A stretch of 64,000 bases of DNA from positions 109,446 to 173,445 of the forward strand of contig JADHYX010000003.1 in the NCBI GenBank assembly GCA_027604685.1, given 5' to 3'. The notes below the pieces were generated by a model that was not told the origin of the DNA, searched no databases, and saw only the letters and a program-made list of their open reading frames with translations. The translations under genes were made by a program, and so were the position numbers. The stretch is from Lobulomyces angularis (Eukaryota; Chytridiomycota; Chytridiomycetes; Lobulomycetales; Lobulomycetaceae). Below, piece after piece: positions 50,334 through 62,522 of the stretch (position 1 is the stretch's first letter; the number at the start of each line of letters is the position of its first letter).

Positions 50334-53300
50334 TTATAAATAGATAAATTGAGTACAGATTGATACCTCTCTAGTTTTAATAATCGCATCACTAAATTTT
50401 TCAGTTACGTCTATCCTGGCATCTCTAATCCACTTTGGCAGTTTTTCTTTAATTTTTTGTTGTGAGTATCTATGATCTAGTAGTAATATGGTTGCATGGT
50501 CACCTTTGTGTCTAATAGCTCTGCCAACTAAAATTCTTAATATTCCACATAATTTTAACTTACTTGACTGGTTAACGGCCTTCATGCACATGTTTTCATA
50601 AAATTCATTAGCAACATTCTTGTAGTAAATAAAGAATGAAAATACTTAGAAAAGTGATTGCCGTACCTTATTATTTGAAGATCTTTTTAAAAAAGATAGT
50701 TTTTCCTTCAATTCCAAGGATGCCAAATTTGGAAAAGGCAATCCCACCATAATCACAGCTCTGCAAGCAATTGATAAGCAGTAGAAAAAGGAAATAAATA
50801 CCTTCCTAAATCATCGGAGAAGTTGATGCCTTCTGAAAGCTTTCCAGATACGACACAAAACAATAACGCACCAGTAAGTTGACCACCAGTTTCTTTGACT
50901 TCGAAAATGGCTTTGCTGTATTTTTCTAATATGAAATCAACTTCGGAAGTTTTTTTTGGTTCTAAAAATACCTAAATTAAGTAATAAATAAATCGCAATT
51001 TTTGAAGTTACTATTTTCTTTTTTTTAATTCTTTCAAAGGTACCAGTTGAGTTAAACTGATCTACTACTACATTTAAAAAGGTATACGACGGAAAAAAGC
51101 ACACAATTCCACCTTTAATAAAGTTGCAAAAGTTGATTATAGTATTTCCTAGTTCGTTAAGCTAAAAAAAAAAAAATGAATTACTGTATATTTAAAAACT
51201 TACAAGTGATTTATCGTTTCTTTTATCGTAAGTAAATTCCATCAGCCTACCGGATGGCCCATTCTTTATTACAGTGGTCTGAATTTGAGATGTTGGTATA
51301 ATATGCTTTAAAATTATAAATATTACAAAGTCAATAACATTTATAATAATACTCCACAGCTGAAATGAAAAAATCTCTCTTCGTTCAAGAATGGCATTAA
51401 TTGTTTTTTAAAATCTTCTAATGGTTCCATTGTGCCACCAGTCAAAATTATTGCTCGAGCATCATTGACCAAATCTGCAAATACTTCAAACATTAAATAA
51501 AAAAAAATTTTTTTTTGAAAATACCATCTGCTGGGTTTAGCAACAAGTATTTAATCTGCACTTCGTTATTTTCAAAATTAATCAATATTCTGCCGTCAAT
51601 ATTAGAGTTGGTCATTGACATTAAAAATGATTCTATTTTTTGCAAATTTGCCCTATTATTTTCCATACAGACATCTTCAAAATCTTTCTTCTTTATTTTT
51701 TCCATTGTGACATTTTTGGCTTCCAGAAGTTCACTAAAACCGTACAACTTTTGAGATAATTTACTTTTTTGTAAATATTCTTTTAATTTAAAAATATTTA
51801 TATTATCCATCTTTAAAGAATTCAGAAAATCATTTGATGTTAAAAGCTGATTTTGGGAAACTTTATTAGTTGCAACTGAAATAAATTACTAATTAACATA
51901 AAAAGTCAAAAAAATACCATACCATTATTACAAAATTGTTTCAGTTTTTCAATCACGTGTACTAGTTGTTTAACATATCTAAAAATAATGATAAAATACT
52001 CGGAATATGACTTTTACAATCGATTGCTATTGGACATTCTTGTGAGATAACGATCACTGTATTGCATCAACTGACTAGAGGCTTTAAAAATCTAAAACAA
52101 ATTTGAATTTATAAACTGTTCTATTCTTATAATTATTGTTTAAGTTTAGGTACATGTGAGCCGCGTAACTGAACGGTGTGAACGCTTGAGATTGCATCAG
52201 CAATGTTATGGGCTTCATCTAAAACTGTTAATCTAAACTGAAATATCAAAAGGGGAAAAATATACCAAATATAATAACATTGTTTTTAACGTTAATGTTT
52301 AAAGTTTCTCTTGCAGATTTTTGAAACATTAAATTATATGGCAAGGTTACGAGCTTACAAGAAAAAATTAATCAAAAAAACTTAAAGATATTTTTACCTG
52401 GGCAGGTTTGATAGATTTTCTGGTTGCATAATAAGGACATGTGCTATAATCCAAATTCAACATAAAAAAAAAAATTGGTAAATACTTAGTTCTGTTTCCA
52501 AGTAAAGATACATCTTCGATATCCATTACAGTTGACTAAAACGTGTAAAAATTGACTTATTAAAGCTAATTTTAAAAGTACCATTAGGCTCGCTTGAAAA
52601 TCGATTACTACTTTTTCATCCTTTTGTAAATACTGGCAGTTCGGTGCATCTTTCACTAAAGCTCCTATTAGTTAATTAAAAATACATCAGACTTTTTACA
52701 CTTCGTTTGTTGCATATCAAGACATTTATCATTGATTCTTTCAATAGATTTCAAGTTGAGTACTTTTTCATTAATGCACAATGATGCTCTAGAACCTAGC
52801 GATACAACCTTAATCCATTTACTAAACTCAGTCTTCTGAATTTCTCTAACAAACTGACTAATTTGCGAATGCTATTGCAGTAAGATTTAATCAAATAAAA
52901 AATGGATCATTACGGTTCTACTACAATAATATATTTTCAGTTCGTCAGGTTCATCAACGTCCATGGCACTATCCTCACTGTACAGTGATTTCAAAACACT
53001 GGATTTTTTTTCATCCTCACTTTCATAATCGACCAACAACTCCAATTCCTCTTCATCTTCGAATTTTTTTGTTTCAGAGATTTTCTTTATTATTTAAAAA
53101 AGTATTAAATAACAGAATAATGTAATGATCCTGCCTGCTTTTTCCGAGGATTTTGATAGTTTTTATGTCCGTCTTTGACTGCTTTTATTCTTTGATTCCA
53201 AATTTCTCGTTGCCTTTTTATTAAATTTACCTGTTCCAACCTTTTTTCTAATTTTGCTTTCTTGGTAAAATCTCTTAACCAAGCAGGTTCTATAAAGAAA

Positions 53301-53841
53301 AAAACTATTGGCATTCCATTAAAGAAAGCAATTACCTTTGGAATTACTCTTATTTTCGTCACCCCTTATGTTTTCCTCCTCAATAATATCGAAACCTTCA
53401 ACTTCTTGGTTTTTTTGAAGCCAGCTTAAACAACCACAGATTAAGCTTAAAGATTCTGAATTTAAAAAACATGTCAGAGTAGGAATATTAATTATCGTAT
53501 TACTTCCCGTCCCCGCTTAGGAAAGAAACAATTAATTAACAATTTAAAAAAAAATTATTTTTATAACTTGTAATTTAATTGCATTTTTTAAGTATTAGAA
53601 AAGCAAATAAATAAAATTAAGAGATTTGGTTCTGTATCTGTACAATACTGAGTTTTAAATAAGAATATTTTTGAAAAGAATTATAAGAAATATTTAATAA
53701 GACTTATATCGAAAGAATTACAAGTTACTTACTGGGAGATTCAAATACAGCTACTTTTTTTTCATTTAAGGCAATCGTTAACTTTGTCATAAAATCTTGT
53801 TGAATTCCATAAGGTTCAAATGGAAATTGGAAATCACTCAT
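50334..53841 (-). CDS. CHL1: CHL1/DDX11 Fe-S DNA helicase
   Basis: XPD-family 5'-3' DNA helicase of sister-chromatid cohesion. N-terminus [20 protein letters not shown], then the Walker A motif [20 protein letters not shown] assembled from three exons including a 12-nt microexon (53504-53515). A charged insert follows ([20 protein letters not shown]), then [19 protein letters not shown] (motif Ia). Downstream are the Cys-containing region ([28 protein letters not shown]), CPYY-like and DEAHN (minus of 52190-52230, read from [12 protein letters not shown]) blocks, and the closing [20 protein letters not shown] followed by [20 protein letters not shown] (motif VI), typical of DDX11. Start ATG 53839-53841. 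An intron near 53095-53144 seems to be GC-AG. About 20 exons. Confidence 0.93.
53504..53515 (-). other. 12-nt microexon encoding the Walker A core of CHL1
   Basis: Flanked by a 217-nt intron (53516-53732, long for this genome) and one of about 48 nt. Its bases CGGGGACGGGAA supply T-G-T-G and the first base of the catalytic Lys: ...ESP(A|CG GGG ACG GGA A|AA)SLSL gives SPTGTGKSLSL. Without it the P-loop is lost but the frame is kept. Splice signals AAG| and |GTAATA are both present. Confidence 0.85.
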
Positions 53842-54299
53842 TTTTATTGCAAAATTTTTTTTTTAATTCATAAAGCCAAATTTTAAATTTTAATGTAAAA
53901 TAACACATTAAGATTTTAAAAATTTGTTTTCAACCTACTTCGTATTATTAAAGACGAGAGGATTAATCAGAGCTAATTTGATCCACAGATATAGTCTTAT
54001 TTCTTTCGAAAGTTAGTTGTTCTTTTAAAAATCCTTTCATTTTTGTATTATAAATATTCCTATTGTGACTATAATTAGAAATTTATGTATTTAAAGAAAT
54101 ATACAGTGTTAATCTATCTAATTATGCAAAAAGAATTTCAATAAAAAAAAAAAGTATTCATTAAAGTATATGATATAAGTGTATGAAGAATTTAAAATTA
54201 AGTTATTATAAAATGAAAAAAAAAGGTAAAACTTCCCCAACAAAAAATTCAGAACTTTATACGCATCCTTTATAGTTCAGTTTATCACACCAATCTTTC
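53842..54299. other. intergenic, 0.46 kb, nothing supported
   Basis: AT-rich spacer between CHL1 and the kexin gene (both minus), carrying the CHL1 promoter and kexin 3' end. No gene or element seen. Confidence 0.5.
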
Positions 54300-56958
54300 T
54301 CAATCATCTGCTCTGCTAATTTCAACACTGCTTCCTCTTTCAAATAACACATCACTCTCGTTTTCCTCATCTAGTCCAAAAGCATTCAACATTTCATCAC
54401 CATCATCATCAACCTTTTCAAAGTTATAAAACTCCCTCCTATTATCCTGAAAATTTTTTTTTTTCTTCATAATATATAATGCTAAAAGTATAACTCCAGC
54501 AAATCCTAAAAATCCAAAAAAAAGGAGAGCACCAGTACCTCCAGCTGACGAAGAGGGGATAGCTGTAGCATGTGTATTGCTTGTTTGTTCAAGTATCTGA
54601 GAAGTAGAGGTAGTAAAAGAAATTGACTTAGATGCAGTGCTGCTTAAAATAGTGGTGGTACGGACGGTCGAGGAAGAAGATGTAGTTGCAGAGGAGGATG
54701 GTGCCACAACTGCAGCAGTTGATTCTAAAACGGGTTCACCTTTACTTTGACCAAAGAAAGTCATGGACCAGCTGTTAAATCGACCAACTTTTTCTGAACC
54801 AATACTATCAAAAATGTGAAGTTCCCAAGAACCAACAGGATTTTCATCCCTATTTAAAATTGATAAAAAATAATTTAAAATTCTTTTTACCAATGTTTCA
54901 CAGTCATGAAGGTCCAATTTTGAAAACCACCCATATTTGTATCATATGGTCTCCTTGTCGCCAATATGGATGTGTAGTTGTTAGGAGAAGTTAAAATCTT
55001 TAATTATAGAAAAAGTCAACAAAACCGATATTCAAAAAGTAAAAAGACTTACTGCTTGAACATCACCCCTTTTTCCATGTGTAATCCAAACTGTTACAGT
55101 AATGTGTTCTAAATTTAAAAAATTGATACCATCCAAATGCTAAAAATAAGAAATAGTTTTAACAAAAACAAAAAACAACCTTTTACCTTCTGAGTTAACA
55201 AAAATGTTGACTTAATCCCCTCTCCATTATGTGGCAAAGCAGTATCCACGATAACATCTGGAGTTCTAAAGGATACCTGGGGATTTACCAACTTGAAAGT
55301 TTTACTAAATTCTACCAATCTATAAGCATCTAGTTTCCCATATCCATATTTGTGATTAAATAATCTACAAAAAATAAAGATAGTAATTAATTAAAAGTAT
55401 TTGAAATAAAACTACCTATTTTTAGCGACTTTAGCCCAACCAGAGTCTTGTAAATTGATAGGTAATGCAGTGTTGACAGATACATATTGAAAATCTCTCC
55501 AAGTAAAATCAGGTCTAAATAGAGAAATGCATATTATTATAAGGTGTTTAAATTATTCTCAAAAAAAAACCTTATTCCAACAACCAGCGCATAAATGCCA
55601 GAAGCCAGTGGAGCGGCAGCCGAGGTTCCACCATGGGTCTCAGTGCAAGCAGCTGGCCAATCAGAAGTATGAATATGGCTCCCTGCTCCGCTACTGTAAG
55701 TAACAACCATTTGTGCACTACATTCTTCTGAATAAGAAGGATGATTATTATATCTATCGATAGCCCCAACTGTAATTGTATAAATACTATTTGTGTACCC
55801 ATCAAAATTACTATATAAATAGTATGAAAAATGAACATGTTATATTTTAAAAAAAATACCAATTATCTCCCAATGATCCACCATTACCAGTGGCAAAAAT
55901 ATATAAACTACCTTTGCCATCTCTACCCTTTATAATACCGTTATAAAACGCGTCGGCAACAAGTTTTGGAGGAGCATCCATAGCTTGACCATTGTCACTT
56001 GGCCCCCACGAACAAGAGTAAATATGGTTATTGTGGTAATCAAAAGTAATGGCTGTAGCTTCGTCTGCCTCTGTTAAATCTCCGCTTAATATTCTGATTC
56101 CGGAAACTTTAGAATTCCATGCGACTCCTACACCACAGACATCATTCCTAATTGCGGCTACTTCCCCAGCACATCTCGTACCATGGCGATCATCCGACAA
56201 TTTTGGTTTTGGTAGTGCTCGGTGATCATTAAAGTCATAGGAACCATGTGCATAAAAATTTGATTTCAAATCTGGGTGATCATAATCCAGCCCATCATCA
56301 ATAAAACAAACAGTAGCATTCTGTCCAGTAATGCCTTGAATAAATAAAAAAAATAAAAATTTCGTGTTAAATAATTCAAGTTCGAATTTAAAAAACCTTC
56401 AGCCCAAGGTGTAGTAATGTTTATGTCGTTCCCGATAGATTCCAGATTTACTAAATGCCATTGTTTTTGAAACTCTGGGTCTCGTATGCCTAGTTGACCT
56501 TGAAAAATAGGATTCATTTTAGGTATGGCTCTAGCTTCTAAAACATTTTTTTTTCTCAAACAATCGTTGTTTACTTCATTTATCATTTTCCGCTTAAAAA
56601 GTTTTCTCGGTAACTGCTGATTCAACTCTTCAAATTCTATTAAATCTGAGAGCCTTTTTTTCAAAATCGTTCTATGGTTTTTTTCAACTTCTAAAACTTG
56701 TTCAGCATTGGAATCCTCTTTTTGAGTTGCAATTAAGTAGTGATTTTCCAATTCACCTACTTGCCCTAAATAGTGAAAGTTTGAATTTTCAATTGAAAGA
56801 ATAGTAGGATCTTGCTGCGTTTTTATTACAAAATAGTAAAAATTTTGGTGGTCATTTAAGCCAATTTTTAAGTTATTTTCCAAGTGATTTTGAATGTAAC
56901 TCTTCTTTGAACCTGATACTATCATTATCAGAATTAAAAGATAAAAATTTAAGCTCAT
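54300..56958 (-). CDS. KEX2: kexin, Golgi subtilisin-like proprotein convertase
   Basis: Type I membrane serine protease that cleaves precursors after KR/RR. Signal peptide (MSLNFYLLILIMIVSG), a pro-region ending at KLFKRKM or CLRKK basic sites, then the catalytic domain: DPEFQKQWHLVNLESIGNDI, VCFIDDGLDYDHPDL with catalytic Asp, DDRHGTRCAGEVAAIRND with His, YSCSWGPSDNGQAMDAP, IFATGNGGSLGDN with the oxyanion Asn, and THGGTSAAAPLASGIYALVV with Ser. The P/Homo B domain follows: NFLNLEHITVTVWITHGKRG and DENPVGSWELHIFDS. Then a Ser/Thr-rich stalk, one transmembrane helix (GALLFFGFLGFAGVILLALY) and an acidic tail with REFYNFEKVDDDGDE, a plausible Golgi retrieval signal. Start ATG 56956-56958; about nine exons. 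All catalytic residues present. Confidence 0.97.
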
Positions 56959-57275
56959 AGTAATTGAAAAAATATATTAAATTATCTATAAAATCTAAAA
57001 ATTTCTACAAAAATGATTTTGTTGTGGCAAAAAAATTATGAAAACAAAATTTCATATATATTTGTGTGTTATAGGAGCAAGATACATTAATTTCGATACA
57101 TTCCGTTAAGAACTTAAAAAATGCTAAAATTTTTACATGTTCAGCATTCACTTAAAGCAGTTTCTAAGAATCCAAGAAAAATGAAAAACTTGAACTGGAA
57201 AAATAAAATAAAAAAGTAAAACTAGATCTATTTATTTTTAATAACAAACTGCTACATTTTTTAATTATGTGTGTT

Positions 57276-60200
57276 TTATTCAAAATCAGAACTGATTCTA
57301 GTATAATCTCTAGCTTCTGAACTACCTAATCTCAGTATCTCTCCTGGATTAAACATAAGATCAACTATTCCCCAATTATTATTATTTTCAACTGTATCTT
57401 GTTCGTCATAAAAGAAGTTGTATTGAAATGTTTCAGGAGGTGGGATGGTGGATGCTGTTGATTGAGATAACGCCAACTAAAAAATGCGAGTTAGTGCATA
57501 AAATTTTAATTGTAAAACCAGCTTATTTACCTTTTTAAATGCATTTAAAGCTTTTCCCGAATTAGGCCCTGCATCATCACTTGATCCTTTCCCAGCGCTT
57601 TTATCAGTGTTTCCACTTCCTCCTCTAACTTCCTTTTCCCTACTTCCAGGTTTAGAGCTGGTCTTTTCTACTTTCGTAGCAGCAGGTGTGGCTGGTTTAG
57701 ATGGAAGTAATGCCATTTTGGATAAGCAGATCTCATTCCAACATCTATTGTATTCTCCTCGTATTAATGTACAAGGTGATAAGCCTATTTTGTCACAAAT
57801 GGCTTTGAAAAGTAGTGCCCTATGATAAAAAGTTCCAAATTTTAAGTTTCCTATTTGAAGAACATTCTCTCCCTGCTGCATTTTGGCTTCCGTTATATGA
57901 AACTTGTAACCTAGTAAACTTAACTTCGATTTATCTTCCATAAAGCCTCCTAAATGCTGTGATACTACCTTGGCAACATGCTTTATCTGTTCACTAGGTT
58001 TTAATTGCGATAATCCTGCTAAACTTTGATCACATAATTCTACAAATTTTGGATCAACATTTGAATCAACAAGTAGCGTTTCTCTTTTTTTGTCTATTTT
58101 TTGTTCCTTTAATTGGCTAAGACTTGGAAATGGTTTCATTAATGACTCAAGGCTCTTTCCTGCAGAACCAAAGTCATAAAAGCCGTCCTGAATTATGTTA
58201 TCTTTTGTTAGTTTGTTACTCAACCAATACTTTGCTGGTAAAACTATTACCCAAAAAATAGATTTAATATATAATAAAATAAAATGTTACAGTGATTTAA
58301 TAAATTTTCTAAAGCATCCATTGCAAATCTTGACGAATTTCTTTTTGTGTCAGAAATTAAGGAAATTAAGCTTTCAATAGCACCACTTTGGCAAGCAATT
58401 AGTGCATTTGGTGCTATTTTAGAAAAATTAGAAAAAAGGTTTTAGAAATCTCAATTTTTTGAACCAACCGAATTCACAAGCGTTACTGATAGCCAGTGCA
58501 GCATTTTTACAACAATTAACATCTTTTGATTTTAAAAGTTCTACTAAACTTTCAATTTTTGAAGTCTGCTTCGCCATTTGAATCCTGCAATCACCTTCGA
58601 ATAGTTTATTTAAAGATACGTAAAAGGTAAAAGCTTACCATCGTTCATACATCTAGCAATGGCTAAGCATGCAGAACTTTGCAATTTAAAATCAGGTTTT
58701 AACACAGATAATGACAGTAAGTTCAGTCCATTATTCTTTGCCATTTCCAATCTAATTTCAGCTAAACGAAAAAATTAAACTTTATTATTGGTTATTGAAT
58801 ACAATCTTCTGCCAAATTTATTAGACATTCGCAGGCATTGATGTTTACTACTATGTCATCAAAATTTAACAAATTTGTTACAGTTTGCAACCCTAATGTC
58901 TTAACTCTAGTTCTCACCTTTGCTTTAGTATATAATTAAAAATTTTAGCACTTAACAGAAAGCCGAATTTTAAATTTACGATTTAGGCACATGCTTGATA
59001 AAGCTAAAACGCACTGCCTATTAACTTCTAAATTGTCATGAGAGAGCAGTTTCACCATAGTTTCAATTCCGCCTAATTTCGCAATTTCAATTTGGGTTAA
59101 TTCTAAAAAGAAAGAAGAAAAGAAAGAAGAAAAAATAATAGCGTTAGTTTCAAATCATTTATTTGGCTGTAAAACCATTCTTTGCCAAGTTTACTAATGC
59201 TAAAGCAGAAGAACTAATCACCCCAACATCACTAGATGAAAGATTTGATACCAAGAGGGAAACGGCCCCGGTGTCCCTTATAAATTGCTGTATTGTGGCT
59301 AATGAGTCGGTTATGATTATAAAGATTATAGCTAAATATAATTACGTAGTTTAGCAGCCTTTCCTATAGCTAAACTAGAATATTGTTTACATTTATTGTC
59401 TTCGGAGGATAAAAACTTCAATAGCAAATTTAAGGATCCTGCTATTTGTACAAAACTCAAAACAATATCGGCTAAATCAAAAAAATAATAATAATGATGA
59501 TTTATTTATTATTTTCTTCTCACAGTCTTCGAGTAATGTTGCAATGGCCAGTAGTATATTTTGATGCAGTTCTGAGTTTTCTGGTTGTAATAAGTCTATC
59601 AATTTTTTAACTACATTAAATTTGCGAAATTCAATCCTATTGCAACCTATAAATTAAGAAGAACACTTCGCATTAAAAAAAAAATTATAATGTAAAACAT
59701 TACGATCCTCAGCACACCTGATTATACTTAGCAGTGCGTTCGACTGGATTTCCTTAAATTCATTGGACAGTAAGTCATATAAACTTGATAAACCTCCAAC
59801 ATATCTAATTTCTGAACGATTTGTAACTTAATTTTATAAAAAATGATATATTATTGATAGAATAATTATTGTTTCTTACAATCTTCCAATATACATGCTA
59901 ACGCCAACGCTGCATTCTTTTTAACATCAGGATCAGAAAAATCCAATAAAGTAACTAACGCTTTTATTCCTCCCGATTTCCTAATTTGCGACTTATTTCC
60001 AACTATAAAAAAAAGTATGAGATATACTATTTTGTCAGGATTTACAATCTTTAGCACAATTTGCCAAAGCAAATGCGGCTTCATCAATAACTTCGGCTGC
60101 TTCTTCTGTATTAAGTAATGCTATTATTCCTTCAATTACTTCTTTTCTCCTCATATCTGGATGAATATCATCTAAAAGTGTGCATCTATTTAAATAATCA

Positions 60201-60591
60201 TTGTTAAAATTTTTAACTTTACTAATTTCTGTTGTAGCAGCTAAGCAAGATACAGCTGCTTTTTTTAAATTTAATTCCTTTGAATTAATTAATCTTAAAA
60301 GAATGTTCATAATTTCGAAATTCAACAATTGCAGTCGATGCTTTGAAGCTGTTATGGGATATAAAAAAATTAGTTTTCCTGCTTCAAATCATACCAATAT
60401 CCGCGTATTTAGTCAAAGACTCTAATGCAGTAATAGCAACGCTATGTTCTGGTGATTCAACCAGTAGCAACAGTGTCCTAATGTCATTAACACCAAAATT
60501 GCTAGTATCACATTGCTAAATAATAAAAATTAACGTTTTGAATAAAAAAAAAATTAAATTTTATTGTTACCAACTCAGTTGTTCCAGACAT
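57276..60591 (-). CDS. ARMC3: ARMC3-like armadillo/EDR1 protein
   Basis: Many armadillo repeats (58370-60560; for example GGIKALVTLLDFSDPDVKKN followed by AALALACILED) followed by the EDR1-like domain found in ARMC3: LTKDNIIQDGFYDFGSAGKS, then KFVELCDQSL, VAKVVSQHLGGFMEDKSKLS, ITEAKMQQGENVLQIGNLKF and GTFYHRALLFKAICDKIGLS, CTLIRGEYNRCWNEICLSK. The final exon WGIVDLMFNPGEILRLGSSE matches the closing VIDLMFHPG of human ARMC3, so full length is present. ARMC3 is associated with sperm and motile cilia in animals. I place the start at 60589-60591 (MSGTTEL joined to QCDTSNFG). An in-frame upstream exon at 60697-60781 (MENLILQNKEICVSRAV) could precede it via a roughly 100-nt intron. About 16 exons. 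Confidence 0.9.
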
Positions 60592-60963
60592 TCTCTTAAT
60601 TTTAAAATATTGCGGAGTTTAAAAAACATTAGTTTTCTAAAGTATGACTGGTTTTTTCACTAACAACAATGCATAGACTAATTTTAAATTCATTTACCTC
60701 AGAATTAGTTATAATAGCTGTTTTATTTACAACTGCTCTACTGACACAAATTTCTTTATTTTGAAGAATAAGGTTTTCCATTGCAACAAAATTTAAGATA
60801 GAGTTAATCTGTTGAATTAAACTTTGCTAAACAGTAATTCTTTCCTGTAAATTACTTTTGTTCATTTCAGGACTACCCAAACTACTTTCTTAAACCCTAT
60901 TTTTTTTTTTTTCACTACATTTGACAATAAAAGAAAATCATTTAAATCATTTTTTTAACAAAT
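60592..60963. other. intergenic between divergent ARMC3 and CstF-64
   Basis: Shared promoter interval of 372 bp. It holds a 50-codon minus-strand frame from 60781 that may be an untypical first exon of ARMC3 (see that entry). Confidence 0.5.
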
Positions 60964-62155
60964 ATGAGTCATCAAACACTTGGATCAGGGAAAAAACCGC
61001 CGTCAAAAGTAGTATTCATTGGGAATATACCTTACGATTTCACTGAACCACAGCTCCTAGAAATCTTTCGAGAAGCTGGGCCTGGTAAAAATGAATCACT
61101 GATATTAAGATGATTTTTTTTAATTTCTTTTTTTTTTAGTCATTAATTTAAGGTTAATTTTTGACAAAGATACCAATAAACCTAGAGGTTATGGCTTCTG
61201 CACCTATCAAGGTGATTTCATAAATTTGTAACTTAAATAATAAAAATATTTTTTGTTTTCTAGATATTGAAACTGCATCGAGTGCGGTAAGGAATCTAAA
61301 TAATTACGCAGTATCTGGTGGTAGAGAACTTAGAGTTGACTTTGCTGAGAGCGATAAAGAAGTTAAATTACCAAACACAGATCTAATACAACAACAAATT
61401 CAGCAACAGCAAGGCAATTTAACTCAGCAGTCTTTACCTCCCCCGCAAGTAACTTACAACAATTCAAATACAGTGGAACAAGTCATTAAAAATTCATCTT
61501 CAGGTCAACTATTAGAAGTTTTTAGTCAAATAAAACTCCTGCTTGTCAAAAATCCAGTTGAAACCAAATTAGTTCTAACGCAAAATCCTCAACTTACATA
61601 TGGCATTTTTCAGGCAATGCTGCAAACAAATATTGTGGAGCCAAGCATTTTGCAGGTATTTTTAAAATTTCAATTTCTATATTGCTCTAACTTTACCAAA
61701 TTTTTATGTATATAACATATTCATAGAATTTATTAGTTGGAAGTCAACAGCAACTTCAACAGCCTTTGCAGCAATATCTCCCCCAACAGCAACAATACCA
61801 ATCTCAAATTCCTGTTCAATATCCTTCACAATCACAGCAGTTTCAAAGCCAACAGGGCTATGCAGGCATTTCTCAACAACACCAACAACAACCTTCACAG
61901 GGTTTTCCTGCACAATCCTATCACCAGCAGCCTGCTCAACAACAATATCAACAGCAACCTCCGGCAATTGCCGGAGTTGATGCTTTAGCTGATCAACAAA
62001 GGCAATTCTTAATGCAGGTTTTAGCATTGACACCGCAAGGTAACTTAAATATATATAGTTGATATTAACTTTCTTTTTTAGAAATTGCTCTGCTTCCTCT
62101 TGATCAACAAGAAAACATTAGAAGATTAAAAGAAAAAGTCCAGGGTGGAATTTGA
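60964..62155 (+). CDS. CSTF2: CstF-64/RNA15 cleavage stimulation factor
   Basis: RNA-binding subunit that reads the downstream U/GU-rich element in mRNA 3' processing. The RRM: KVVFIGNIPYDFTEPQLLEI with RNP2 FIGNIP, VINLRLIFDKDTNKPRGYGF with RNP1 RGYGFCTY, and GGRELRVDFAESDKE. A short Gln-rich spacer precedes the hinge domain (LLEVFSQIKLLLVKNPVETK, QLTYGIFQAMLQTNIVEPSI), which binds CstF-77. Then a Gln/Pro-rich stretch (61740-61970) and the C-terminal helical domain LALTPQEIALLPLDQQENIR ending KEKVQGGI, diagnostic for CstF-64. ATG 60964, stop 62155, about five exons. It sits 367 bp before the ribosomal P0 gene on the same strand. Confidence 0.95.
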
Positions 62156-62331
62156 AGTGTACAAATTTTTATAAAAAAAAAATGCATTAAATTAAAGTAG
62201 ATAAGTCAATTTAAAATATATTTGTATGCTTATTTTTATTCGGTTATTTATCTCATTTTCTCTTTATTTAATAAATTTTCAGTTGTTTCCAGTGTAATCA
62301 TTGTTACACAAAAAAATAAGACTTTTTTAAC

Positions 62332-62495
62332 GTAAGTTTCTTTGCTACTTCCATCCCATCTACATTCATTTTTATCTACAGTGCTTTATTTTAATTTTTT
62401 CATTACTCGTATTTTATTTTTTTTATATGTTGAAAAGTTGAAGAAATATTGAAGATGAATCAAAATTTTTTTTAATTTATTCATTTTGCTTTTAG
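62332..62495 (+). promoter_or_regulatory. probable 5' UTR intron of the P0 gene
   Basis: A consensus donor GTAAGT at 62332 and the acceptor TTTTGCTTTTAG ending 62495 bracket 164 nt, 28 nt upstream of the P0 ATG. The segment contains an ATG (about 62455) that would disturb translation if retained. The rest of 62156-62522 is AT-rich promoter without other features. Confidence 0.5.
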
Positions 62496-62522
62496 ACTTT
62501 AAAAAACCATTGATTGCTAAAG

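Noticed and set aside
61704..62033. Minus-strand frame opposite CstF-64
   Set aside because: Shadow of the Gln/Pro-rich CAA codons; the plus-strand CstF-64 reading is conserved throughout.
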